From PALSA-1336 sp964592725 (GTDB lineage Bacteria > Patescibacteriota > Doudnabacteria > UBA920): DNA of 30,448 bases. The notes below the pieces were generated by a model that saw nothing but the letters and a program-made list of their open reading frames with translations, was not told where the DNA came from and did no database searches. Made by a program: the position numbers and the translations under genes. Shown in pieces: positions 1 to 6,402 of the stretch; within the stretch, counting starts at the first letter, position 1; each line of letters opens with the position of its first letter. Location: the NCBI GenBank assembly GCA_964592725.1, contig CAZQFQ010000014.1, positions 1 through 30,448 of the forward strand, in the 5' to 3' direction.

Positions 1-54
1 GAACCCAGTCTACCTGCTCCCAAAGCAGGCGTACTACCGGTATACGACAGCCCG
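1..54 (-). tRNA. tRNA-Pro (anticodon TGG), 3' part cut off by window edge
   Basis: Read on the minus strand, the acceptor 5' strand starts CGGGCTG at position 54. A D-arm with ACCGGTAGT follows, then a perfect anticodon stem CCTGC/GCAGG around the loop TTTGGGA, which gives anticodon TGG (proline). The sequence runs off the window in the T-arm (GGGTTC), so the 3' acceptor strand is not seen. Confidence 0.9.
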
Positions 55-106
55 TATTTCTCCAACGTGTGTCCCTAAAATTTTATCATTTACAGCCTTT
101 TTCCAC

Positions 107-135
107 AACTGGAAGATGTGTCCCATCTTCCAATT
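107..135. repeat. hairpin repeat, left flank of RAYT transposase
   Basis: A 29-bp element with an 8-bp perfect stem, GGAAGATG/CATCTTCC (111-131), around a 5-nt loop. It recurs at 814-842 in the same orientation with a single A/G change in the stem. Similarity continues past the hairpin into an AT-rich stretch with TATAAT. Both copies directly flank the transposase, so this is most likely its cognate REP-like substrate. Confidence 0.8.
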
Positions 136-146
136 AAAAACTATGT

Positions 147-152
147 TATAAT
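147..152 (+). promoter_or_regulatory. -10 box TATAAT of the transposase, leaderless arrangement
   Basis: A perfect TATAAT ends 6 nt before the ATG at 159, so transcription should start at or next to the start codon and leave no room for a ribosome binding site. A -35 at 17-bp spacing would fall within the right arm of the hairpin repeat (about 124-129), where no good TTGACA is visible. Confidence 0.55.
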
Positions 153-158
153 ATAAAT

Positions 159-806
159 ATGGGTTACAGGGATTACAAAATTTTTGCTCCGGGTAACTAT
201 TATCATATTTTTAACCGTGGCAACGGAAAAAATGACATTTTTTTGGATTCCCAGGATTATGGAATTTTTATGCGCCGTTTAACTGAAAATTTTTTTCCTG
301 AAAATGAAACACAAAAAGAACCGTCCGCCATTGATCTAAAATATAAAAGAAAAAATTTGCCGCCTGGAGCTTTTTCTCTTATTTGCCATTGCTCGATGCC
401 GAACCATTTCCATTTTATGATAAGACAAAATGGCGATGTTAAAGTCAGCAAATTAATCCAAAAGCTTTGTACCGGCTATGCCAAATATTTCCAAAAAAAA
501 TATGACCATACCGGCCATTTATTCCAAGGAGCTTTTAAAGCTATCCATATTGAAAATGAAAGTTATTTAATCTGGCTTTCGGCTTATATACACCAGAATC
601 CCCTAGTTGCAGGATTGGTAAAAAACCTTGAAGACTGGCCGTATAGCAGTTATTTGGATTACATCGGTAAAAGGAACGGTAACCTGTGTTCCAAGGACGT
701 TATTCTTGATAAATTTAAAAGTCCCGACGATTATAAAAAATTTGTGGAAGATAGTGGGGAGCTAATAAAACAGCACAAGAAAATTAAATTCCTACTTTTA
801 GACTAA
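159..806 (+). CDS. REP-associated tyrosine transposase (Y1/IS200-like, RAYT)
   Basis: A 215-aa single-strand DNA transposase of the HUH/Y1 family. The HUH metal site is MPNHFHFMI (His83, His85). The catalytic tyrosine lies in the following helix (Y107 or Y110, CTGYAKYFQKKY), followed by the family signature GHLFQGAFK (about 119-127) and the HQNPLVAGLV / DWPYSSY block (145-165). Length fits the family. RAYTs act at REP-type hairpins, and this gene is flanked on both sides by the same hairpin repeat (107-135, 814-842). It is one of few plus-strand genes here. It has no ribosome binding site and a TATAAT only 6 nt before ATG. Activity is unproven, but all key residues are present. Confidence 0.92.
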   Translation: MGYRDYKIFAPGNYYHIFNRGNGKNDIFLDSQDYGIFMRRLTENFFPENETQKEPSAIDLKYKRKNLPPGAFSLICHCSMPNHFHFMIRQNGDVKVSKLIQKLCTGYAKYFQKKYDHTGHLFQGAFKAIHIENESYLIWLSAYIHQNPLVAGLVKNLEDWPYSSYLDYIGKRNGNLCSKDVILDKFKSPDDYKKFVEDSGELIKQHKKIKFLLLD

Positions 807-813
807 AATGACA

Positions 814-842
814 AACTGGAGGATGTGTCCCATCTTCCAATT
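814..842. repeat. hairpin repeat, right flank of RAYT transposase
   Basis: Second copy of the 29-bp element at 107-135, same orientation (stem GGAGGATG/CATCTTCC, 818-838; one G-T pair). It begins 8 nt after the transposase stop and is again followed by a TATAAT (854-859), so the duplicated unit extends to roughly 45 bp. Here the TATAAT faces the 3' end of the opposing transaldolase gene. Confidence 0.8.
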
Positions 843-867
843 TAAATTTATGGTATAATAAATTATT

Positions 868-1725
868 TTATTTAATTAGCTTGTTCCAGTCGGCGGCAAA
901 TTTTTGTATGCCTTTATCGGTCAGTTCGTGGCGGATGTTGTAGTCTTGCCAGGATTTGGTTAGGGTGATTTTTTGGTATGGGATTGGCTTTAAAACCTCC
1001 CCTAACCCCTCCTTCGTAAGGAGGGGAAACTCCGTGGAAAAGCCCGCGGCGGCCCACTCTTTTAAGATTTTCAGCGGAGCGGTAATAATGTCCGCGCCAA
1101 GTTCAATGGACTTGTTAAAATGTTCAAGGGATCTTACAGAGGCAACCAAAACTTCCACATGGCCGTCACCCGATTCATACATCTTAATTGTGTTGGCAAT
1201 AAAATCCATTCCGTTCTCTCCCCTGTCGTCCAGGCGTCCGACAAACGGAGATAAAAAAACGTCGCCTTTTTTTGCGCCAAGCGTGGCCGCATAAACCGCC
1301 GCGGCCTGCTCCTGGGAAAAAACTAAGGTCATATTGACCCGCATACCTTCTTTTACGCTTGTTTCCGCGGCTTTTAAACCCTCCGCAGTAGTGGGGTATT
1401 TAACGTGGGCATTGGGAATCCATTTAAAAAACTGTCTGCCCTGCTCCAACATTTCCTCGGCCGAAGTTTTATCGTCCGCATAAACTTCTATGGAAACCGA
1501 GCCATTTGGAATGAGCGATGAGACTTCACTAACCACGCCGCGATAAAAATCCAACAATTCATCTTTAGCAAACTTTTTTCCCGCAGTTGCCGGATTTTTT
1601 GCGATCAGCGAAGGGTTAGTTGTCTGCCCGTCCAAAAATCCAAGCACCGACAAAGCCTCCCGGGTCTCGGCCGGATCGCCGCTGTCTAGGAATATTTTCG
1701 TTTTTAGATTACTTGGTTTAGCCAT
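868..1725 (-). CDS. transaldolase-family protein with in-frame repeat insertion
   Basis: A 285-aa class I aldolase of the transaldolase/fructose-6-phosphate aldolase family (pentose phosphate pathway, cytoplasm). Family features are IFLDSGDP (11-18), DGQTTNPSLI (32-41), the Schiff-base lysine in HVKYPTTAEGLKA (Lys109) and NMTLVFS (131-137). Residues about 231-245 (TEFPLLTKEGLGEVL) are not family sequence. They are the translation of a palindromic repeat at 996-1026 inserted in frame. The start has GGAG 9 nt upstream, supplied by the edge of the inverted repeat 1732-1819. It is last in a minus-strand cluster with a LOG protein, DUF2090 aldolase and GlpX. Transaldolase and 6-phosphate aldolase activities cannot be separated by eye. 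Confidence 0.88.
   Translation of the reverse strand: MAKPSNLKTKIFLDSGDPAETREALSVLGFLDGQTTNPSLIAKNPATAGKKFAKDELLDFYRGVVSEVSSLIPNGSVSIEVYADDKTSAEEMLEQGRQFFKWIPNAHVKYPTTAEGLKAAETSVKEGMRVNMTLVFSQEQAAAVYAATLGAKKGDVFLSPFVGRLDDRGENGMDFIANTIKMYESGDGHVEVLVASVRSLEHFNKSIELGADIITAPLKILKEWAAAGFSTEFPLLTKEGLGEVLKPIPYQKITLTKSWQDYNIRHELTDKGIQKFAADWNKLIK
996..1026. repeat. palindromic repeat inside the transaldolase gene
   Basis: Contains a perfect 9-bp stem CCCCTCCTT/AAGGAGGGG with a 3-nt loop (1006-1026), preceded by CCTCCCCTAA. It is read in frame as 12-15 extra residues. It belongs to the C-rich/G-rich family also seen at 4178, 10261, 10427, 11550, 15839, 20957, 28388 and 29369. Confidence 0.75.
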
Positions 1726-1731
1726 ATTTAT

Positions 1732-1819
1732 CTCCTACGAACTTACGAACAGTTCGAACTACGAACCGGGAAACCCACGATAACTGCAGTTTAGTTCGTA
1801 GTTCGTTTAGTTCGTAGGA
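1732..1819. repeat. imperfect inverted repeat of CTACGAAC units
   Basis: The left arm begins TCCTACGAACTTACGAAC and the right arm ends GTTCGTTTAGTTCGTAGGA. The arms are built from iterated 7-9 nt TACGAA-like units. It fills the gap between the LOG gene and the transaldolase gene and its edge supplies the GGAG before the transaldolase start. Four similar structures occur at 9218, 11862, 15005 and 15453. Confidence 0.7.
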
Positions 1820-1821
1820 GC

Positions 1822-2520
1822 TTAATTAAACAAATGCTCCGGCAATTTCTTGATGTATTCGTAAGCTTCATCGGCGTTGGCGGCCAAATGATACAAATCC
1901 AAATCTTTCTCGTCTATATTATGATTTTTTTGAAACACGGTTTCCCACAGCCAATCCAAAAGCGGGCCCCAGAATTCCTGGTCAATCAAAACAATCGGCA
2001 CGCGCCGGATTTTTTTTGTCTGAATAAGCGTAATCATTTCAAACAGCTCGTCCATCGTGCCAAAACCACCCGGAAAAAATACATAAATTTGCGAGGCGTA
2101 TTCCAGCATCACCTTTCTGGTAAAAAAGAAACTAAAATCCTCGCTTTCCTTAACGTATTGGTTGGTGCGCTGTTCAAAAGGCAATTTAATATTTATGCCT
2201 ACCGATTTTCCCCCGGCTTCAAAAGCGCCTTTGTTGGCAGCTTCCATAATTCCCGGGCCGCCGCCGGTCATAATTGTAAAACCGGCCTTGGAAAGCTTAA
2301 AAGCCAGCTTGGTCGCTTCCTCGTAAACCTTCGGGTCCAGACCGTTTCTGGCGGTTCCCATTATGCTGACGGCTTTTTTATATTTGCGCAGAAATTCAAA
2401 ACCGCTGCCAAACTCTTTATTAATGTTCGCGAGCATTTTAGGCGATATTTTTCTGGCCTTGCCGTGGCGGATTTTTTCCAAGTGTTCGTTGGGTCCAAAC
2501 TGGGGTTTTGCTGTAAGCAT
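1822..2520 (-). CDS. LOG family (TIGR00730) Rossmann-fold protein
   Basis: A 232-aa protein of the 'lysine decarboxylase'-like LOG family, whose characterised members hydrolyse nucleoside 5'-monophosphates (cytokinin riboside monophosphate phosphoribohydrolase). The two signature motifs are GGGPGIMEAANKGA (about 92-105) and PGGFGTMDE (about 160-168). The first 45 residues are a basic extension. The start lacks a visible Shine-Dalgarno. It lies 25 nt downstream of the DUF2090 gene and is probably cotranscribed with it. Substrate is not predictable from sequence. Confidence 0.88.
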   Translation of the reverse strand: MLTAKPQFGPNEHLEKIRHGKARKISPKMLANINKEFGSGFEFLRKYKKAVSIMGTARNGLDPKVYEEATKLAFKLSKAGFTIMTGGGPGIMEAANKGAFEAGGKSVGINIKLPFEQRTNQYVKESEDFSFFFTRKVMLEYASQIYVFFPGGFGTMDELFEMITLIQTKKIRRVPIVLIDQEFWGPLLDWLWETVFQKNHNIDEKDLDLYHLAANADEAYEYIKKLPEHLFN

Positions 2521-2545
2521 AGTTTATTTTGATTATGACTTAAAT

Positions 2546-3454
2546 CTATGATGTAAATAGTTTATAAAAATGTAAATAATTTTCGCAGATTTTTCCAATA
2601 GCCAGGTCGCGGGAAATTTTGCCCTGGCGCAATTCGGATAAGGCGTCGGAAAAAATGGTTCTGCCTATGGCAAAACCGATAATCCCGGGAGCCGATTTCC
2701 CCGCGTCAATCCATTTTTCCACGCCCTCCGCGCTTTCCCCCCTGCCCAAAATCACGCAGGAAACATTATTTCGTCCGCCCGCCCGGGCCTGCGCCACGAC
2801 TCTTTTATACGCCTCGGTATCATTCAAGCCCTCTATTTTCCAAACGTCCGGATCCGCGCCGGCCGATTGCAGTTCTTTTATCATCCTCACCGTCAAATTC
2901 GGCCGCAACTCCGTGTCGTAGCGGTGCTTGTCGCCGTCGAGTCGGGCCAATTGAACGGGAGTGGCGGGAATTAACGGTTCAATTAAAAATTTAAAACCTT
3001 TGCTGTGGGAATAGTCGCTCAAAATTTTTAACTGTTCCGCGCTGCGATGGTTTCCCTCCGCGTCGCCGTCCGGATTATACCGCACCAGCGCTTTGGTAAA
3101 AGTCGGCGAATATTTTTCTATATGGGTGCCAAAATCGTTGCCGTACTCAAAAAAGAATTCGTCTTTGCCGCTTTTTTCCGTTGTTAAAATAACCGTCAGG
3201 CCCAGCGCTTTGGCTTCCTTAAGCACCCTGTCGCCGGAAAATTCATCAACCAAAACCGCGGCCTGCTCTTTTGGCACGCCCTGCTGTATGGCTTTAAGCA
3301 ATCCTTGATAAATTAAATATTTATAATCGCGCACCTGTTCTGTTTGCTCGGCCGTCAGTTCGCCCGGCAAACCCAAAACAGTTTTGGCAAAGCTGGCGCG
3401 ATGGTCAAACGCCATTATAAACAAAGGTTTTGTGTATCCCAAATTTTTGTCCAT
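2546..3454 (-). CDS. DUF2090 class I aldolase-like protein
   Basis: A 302-aa TIM-barrel protein matching the DUF2090 family, known as the aldolase half of IolC-type myo-inositol proteins and related to LacD-type class I aldolases. Visible features are MAFDHR (14-19), LVDEFSG (68-74), FLIEPLIP (156-163) and DVWKIEGL (203-210). Lys206 matches the Schiff-base lysine position of LacD-like enzymes. No inositol-pathway gene is nearby. It starts 9 nt after glpX and precedes the LOG and transaldolase genes. A role as fructose-1,6-bisphosphate (or tagatose bisphosphate) aldolase is inferred from this setting. A deoxyketogluconate-phosphate aldolase is the alternative. Confidence 0.82.
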   Translation of the reverse strand: MDKNLGYTKPLFIMAFDHRASFAKTVLGLPGELTAEQTEQVRDYKYLIYQGLLKAIQQGVPKEQAAVLVDEFSGDRVLKEAKALGLTVILTTEKSGKDEFFFEYGNDFGTHIEKYSPTFTKALVRYNPDGDAEGNHRSAEQLKILSDYSHSKGFKFLIEPLIPATPVQLARLDGDKHRYDTELRPNLTVRMIKELQSAGADPDVWKIEGLNDTEAYKRVVAQARAGGRNNVSCVILGRGESAEGVEKWIDAGKSAPGIIGFAIGRTIFSDALSELRQGKISRDLAIGKICENYLHFYKLFTS

Positions 3455-3463
3455 ATTTAAAAT

Positions 3464-4453
3464 TTAATGTTTTTCGTGATGATGGGTTGTGATATAGCGG
3501 ACTGTTCCCGACCGGCCGCGGATGACAATGGAGTGGGTGACAATCGTATGACCAATAAATCTCACTCCGGAGAGTAGTGGGCCGTCTATTACGCCGGTGG
3601 CCGTAAAGGTAAGTTGATTGCCTTTAGCAAGGTCGTTTACTCCGTAAATTTTTGTCGTATTCAGCCCGGCTTTTTTGATTAACTGCTGATGATGTTCGTC
3701 TTTCGGTTTAAACCGGCAAAGCAGTTGGCCTCCCATTATTTTAACGGCTACAGCCGCCAAAACAGCCTCTGCCGAGGCGCCAACGCCCATAAGCATATCT
3801 ATGCCCGACTCGGGCAAACACGGCGCTATGCCGCCGGCTACGTCGCCGTCCGTTATAAGTCTAACACGGGCGCCGGCTTTTCTAATTTGGCCGATGAGTT
3901 GTTGATGGCGCGGCCTATCTAATACTACAACCGTCACGTCGGAAACTTTCTTTCCCAAAGCTTTGGCGGTATTTTTGATGTTGACCGATGGTTTTGCGTT
4001 TAAGCTGATAACTTTGGCCGCCTTTGGCCCGACCGCGATTTTTTCCATATACGTGTCAGGAGCGTTCAGCAGCGTATCTCTAGCACCAGCCGCTATAACC
4101 GTAATCGCATTATACCTTCCAAAAGCCACACTATCAGTACACTCCAGCGGGTCTATCGCAAGGTCGAAATTTATCGGCCTTCCCCCTCTGGGGGAAGGTG
4201 CCCGAAGGGCGGATGAAGGTTTTTTCCAGCCTAATCCAACTTTTTCCCCTTGGTAAAGCTCCGGCGCCTCATCCTTGCTTCCCTCGCCGATTACCACCGT
4301 TCCGGCAAAATCTATCTGGTTAAACCTCGCGCGCATTTCCTTAACCGCCGCGCCGTCGGCCTTTTTAGCCTCGCCCTTGCCTACCCACTTGGAAGCGGCA
4401 ATCGCCGCCGCCTCGGTCACGCGCACAAATTCTAAAGCTAAATTTCTGTCCAT
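3464..4453 (-). CDS. glpX: class II fructose-1,6-bisphosphatase
   Basis: A 329-aa protein of the GlpX/SBPase family, which removes the 1-phosphate from fructose-1,6-bisphosphate in gluconeogenesis. Motifs are VIGEGSKDEAP (54-64, metal site), AIDPLECTDSVAFG (99-112; the usual DPLEGT has Cys for Gly), DRPRHQ (phosphate contact) and DGDVAGGIAPCLP. Residues about 77-93 (WKKPSSALRAPSPRGGR) are encoded by a palindromic repeat at 4178-4210 and expand the loop before the DPLECTD metal motif. It is the first gene of the glpX-DUF2090-LOG-transaldolase cluster. A TATAAT lies 8 nt before the ATG, so the message may be leaderless. Confidence 0.93.
   Translation of the reverse strand: MDRNLALEFVRVTEAAAIAASKWVGKGEAKKADGAAVKEMRARFNQIDFAGTVVIGEGSKDEAPELYQGEKVGLGWKKPSSALRAPSPRGGRPINFDLAIDPLECTDSVAFGRYNAITVIAAGARDTLLNAPDTYMEKIAVGPKAAKVISLNAKPSVNIKNTAKALGKKVSDVTVVVLDRPRHQQLIGQIRKAGARVRLITDGDVAGGIAPCLPESGIDMLMGVGASAEAVLAAVAVKIMGGQLLCRFKPKDEHHQQLIKKAGLNTTKIYGVNDLAKGNQLTFTATGVIDGPLLSGVRFIGHTIVTHSIVIRGRSGTVRYITTHHHEKH
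4178..4210. repeat. double-hairpin palindromic repeat inside glpX
   Basis: Two adjoining hairpins: CCTTCCCCC/GGGGGAAGG with loop TCT (4178-4198), then GCCC/GGGC with loop GAA (4200-4210). It is read in frame and adds about 17 residues to GlpX. Confidence 0.72.
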
Positions 4454-4461
4454 ATGATTTA

Positions 4462-4490
4462 TTATATCAACGTTTTCTCAATCCTCCAAA
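4462..4490 (-). promoter_or_regulatory. candidate promoter of glpX cluster, leaderless
   Basis: TATAAT at 4462-4467 (minus strand) with TTGGAG 17 bp upstream (4485-4490, 3/6 to consensus). The -10 ends 8 nt before the glpX ATG, leaving no leader for a ribosome binding site. Confidence 0.5.
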
Positions 4491-4497
4491 ATCTTAA

Positions 4498-4537
4498 AAA
4501 TCACATTATTTCACGGCCGTGAAATAATGTGATTTTA
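4498..4537. terminator. 40-bp perfect palindrome, likely terminator of the metK unit
   Basis: Every base pairs around the GG|CC centre at 4517/4518 (20 bp per arm). It lies between the 33-aa gene and glpX, both on the minus strand, and is followed by a T-rich stretch in the minus direction, as expected for an intrinsic terminator. Its 5' edge also reaches close to the glpX -35. Confidence 0.6.
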
Positions 4538-4603
4538 AAATTTAAAAAGCTGATGCGAATATACCCATTTATAAGGAATATGATTGCCCAAACCGGCAAT
4601 ACG

Positions 4604-4705
4604 CTATTTATTTTTTTTGACAACCAAAATTGTCAGAGCAACGGCGATTGCCAACAAAGCCCCAAGAATATAAAAAGCGGTCATAATTTGCGTAATATCA
4701 TTCAT
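4604..4705 (-). CDS. 33-aa small membrane protein
   Basis: A short reading frame, ATG at 4705 and TAG at 4604, encoding MNDITQIMTAFYILGALLAI followed by AVALTILVVKKNK. It has one hydrophobic helix (about 8-29) and a lysine-rich C-terminal end. It starts 1 nt after the stop of the 62-aa membrane protein, so the two are probably translated from one message. No Shine-Dalgarno is visible. I do not recognise a family; its reality is inferred from composition and spacing. Confidence 0.5.
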   Translation of the reverse strand: MNDITQIMTAFYILGALLAIAVALTILVVKKNK

Positions 4706-4706
4706 A

Positions 4707-4895
4707 TTAATCTTTGACTAAATATATGCCCAATGTCCAAAAAATAAAGGAAAGTATAAGTCCTGAACAGAACATCCACCAATTTGCATTTCTGCTGATA
4801 ATCGGATCAATCAGCACCGAAGCAAAAAATATTTGGGCTATACCCCTAAGGGTCTCAGCAAAAGCCGACAGACGGCTTTTGGATAAAGTAATCAT
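4707..4895 (-). CDS. 62-aa membrane protein, two predicted helices
   Basis: A small protein with two hydrophobic segments (about 18-33, AQIFFASVLIDPIIS, and 39-59, NWWMFCSGLILSFIFWTLGI) separated by a short polar turn, ending in KD. The pattern resembles small DUF6722-like membrane proteins, but this is a weak resemblance. It lies 17 nt downstream of metK with no terminator between them and is followed after 1 nt by a 33-aa membrane protein. Function unknown. Confidence 0.6.
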   Translation of the reverse strand: MITLSKSRLSAFAETLRGIAQIFFASVLIDPIISRNANWWMFCSGLILSFIFWTLGIYLVKD

Positions 4896-4912
4896 AGCAA
4901 TTTAATTATATC

Positions 4913-6097
4913 TTATTTCTTCAATTTCGCCAATTTCTTAATTTCTCTTACCTTATCCGTTTTCTCCCAAGGAAACTTCACATCCGTCCGGCCAAAATGC
5001 CCGTAAGCCGCGGTTTGTTCGTAGATGGGTTTTTCGAGATTGAGTTGCTTGATGATGTCAGCCGGTTTGAGCGGGAAAATTTGTTCGATGATTTGCTCTA
5101 AACGATCGTCCGTAATTTTTCCGGTGCCATAGGTATCTACCATAACCGAAACCGGCTTGGCCACGCCGATAGCGTAGGCTAATTGCACCAAACACTTTTT
5201 TGCAAGCCCCGACGCGACAACGTTTTTGGCGATGTAACGAGCCGCGTATGCCGCGCTGCGGTCAACTTTTGTCACGCACTTGCCGGAAAATGCTCCGCCG
5301 CCGTGCGGCGCGTAACCGCCGTAAGTGTCCACGATAATCTTGCGGCCGGTTAGTCCCGCGTCCGCCGGCGGCCCGCCGATTACAAAACGGCCCGTGGAAT
5401 TTATAAATATCCTGATATTTTTGTTAAACCATTTTCCCAAAACCGGCTTGATAACAAATTGGGTAATATCGGCGCGCAACTTTTCCGTAGTCACATCTTC
5501 GGAATGATGCGCCGCGATAACAACTGTAGATACTCTTTTTGGCTTGCCGGCAACATATTCAATGCTGACTTGCGATTTGCCGTCCGGCCTTAAGTACGGC
5601 AATTTTTTATTCTTGCGCACCTCGGCCAGCTTGCGCGTTAGACCGTGGGCCAAAGCAATCGGCAACGGCATTAATTCTTTGGTTTCGTCGCAGGCAAAAC
5701 CAAACATCAAACCTTGGTCCCCGGCGCCCTGCTCTTTAAATTCGCCCTTACCTTCGTCCACGCCCTGCGCGATGTCCGGAGATTGTTCGTGCAAAGTGCT
5801 AATGACTCCGACATCGGAAAAACAAAAACCATATTCGGGTTTATCATATCCGATTTTCTTAAGCGTCCGCCGCACTATGGACTGAATATCCACGTAAGCT
5901 TTTGTCCGCGCCTCGCCGCCGACTACCACCAAACCCGTGGTGGCAAAACATTCTATGCCGGCGTGCGCTTTTTTGTCCTGCCTTAGCATTTCGTCGTAAA
6001 CCGCGTCGCTAATTTGGTCGCAAACTTTGTCCGGATGCCCCTCGGTTACGGACTCGGACGTGAATGTGTAGCTCTTTTTTATACTTTTATTGTTCAT
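4913..6097 (-). CDS. metK: S-adenosylmethionine synthetase
   Basis: A 394-aa full-length MetK, which makes SAM from methionine and ATP in the cytoplasm. Family motifs are all present: SVTEGHPDKVCDQISDAVYD (16-35, ATP site), the loop GAGDQGLMFGFACDET (about 123-138), GGPPADAGLTGRKIIVDTYG (242-261), GGGAFSGKCVTKVDRSAAY and the late DVKFPWEK. The gene is preceded on its own strand by a SAM-I riboswitch and terminator (6214-6345) and a good sigma-70-type promoter, so it should be switched off by high SAM. The start is preceded only by a weak GGA. Two small membrane genes follow. Confidence 0.98.
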   Translation of the reverse strand: MNNKSIKKSYTFTSESVTEGHPDKVCDQISDAVYDEMLRQDKKAHAGIECFATTGLVVVGGEARTKAYVDIQSIVRRTLKKIGYDKPEYGFCFSDVGVISTLHEQSPDIAQGVDEGKGEFKEQGAGDQGLMFGFACDETKELMPLPIALAHGLTRKLAEVRKNKKLPYLRPDGKSQVSIEYVAGKPKRVSTVVIAAHHSEDVTTEKLRADITQFVIKPVLGKWFNKNIRIFINSTGRFVIGGPPADAGLTGRKIIVDTYGGYAPHGGGAFSGKCVTKVDRSAAYAARYIAKNVVASGLAKKCLVQLAYAIGVAKPVSVMVDTYGTGKITDDRLEQIIEQIFPLKPADIIKQLNLEKPIYEQTAAYGHFGRTDVKFPWEKTDKVREIKKLAKLKK

Positions 6098-6100
6098 ATT

Positions 6101-6192
6101 CCGCTGATTGGTCGCTGATAGGAACGCTGATTGGTCGCTGAACGCTTCTTCGGCGTTTATTCAGCGTCACCATCAGCGTCTTTTCAGCGGTT
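6101..6192. repeat. CGCTGA short-period repeat in the metK leader
   Basis: About 90 bp made of iterated CGCTGATTGGTCGCTGA-like units, with complementary CATCAGCGTC units in the 3' half, so it can fold on itself. It sits between the riboswitch terminator and the metK start codon. A related copy lies at 23716-23762. Confidence 0.7.
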
Positions 6193-6213
6193 AATTATGA
6201 ATTTTACTGGTAA

Positions 6214-6235
6214 CAAAAAACCGCCCGTCGGCGGA
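6214..6235 (-). terminator. intrinsic terminator of the SAM-I riboswitch
   Basis: On the minus strand, CCGCC-GACG-GGCGG followed by six T. It lies immediately after the riboswitch aptamer and ahead of metK, the usual expression platform for SAM-induced termination. Confidence 0.88.
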
Positions 6236-6242
6236 GTTAAAA

Positions 6243-6345
6243 ATTATCTTCCCCGCTCGGGGCTAGAATTGGCACCTTACCGATGTTGCTCGATGGGTTG
6301 CCGGCAGGTCAACGTGCTAGGTCACTCGCTGCGCTCTTGATAAAT
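6243..6345 (-). promoter_or_regulatory. SAM-I riboswitch (S-box)
   Basis: The minus strand matches the S-box core: P1 TTATC/GATAA, CAAGAG, the GTGACC block, CTGCCGGCAACC, P3 around CATCGAGCAACATCGG, the highly conserved AAGGTGCCAATTC, and P4 CCCCGAGCGGGG before GAAGATAA. It is followed by a terminator and metK, the classic S-box target. Recognised by consensus, not by a covariance-model search. Confidence 0.95.
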
Positions 6346-6349
6346 ATTA

Positions 6350-6391
6350 AATTGTTAAAGCTATCGTACACTAAAAACTGATTGCTGTCAA
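6350..6391 (-). promoter_or_regulatory. metK promoter with downstream GCTTTAACAATT motif
   Basis: TTGACA (6386-6391), a 17-bp spacer and TACGAT (6363-6368), followed directly by GCTTTAACAATT (6350-6361) in the initially transcribed region. The same 12-mer follows promoters near 9600 and 12400. Confidence 0.75.
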
Positions 6392-6402
6392 TAAGACACA
6401 TT

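Noticed and set aside
1834..2532. 232-codon plus-strand frame opposite the LOG gene
   Set aside because: Antisense shadow; the minus frame carries the unmistakable LOG motifs.
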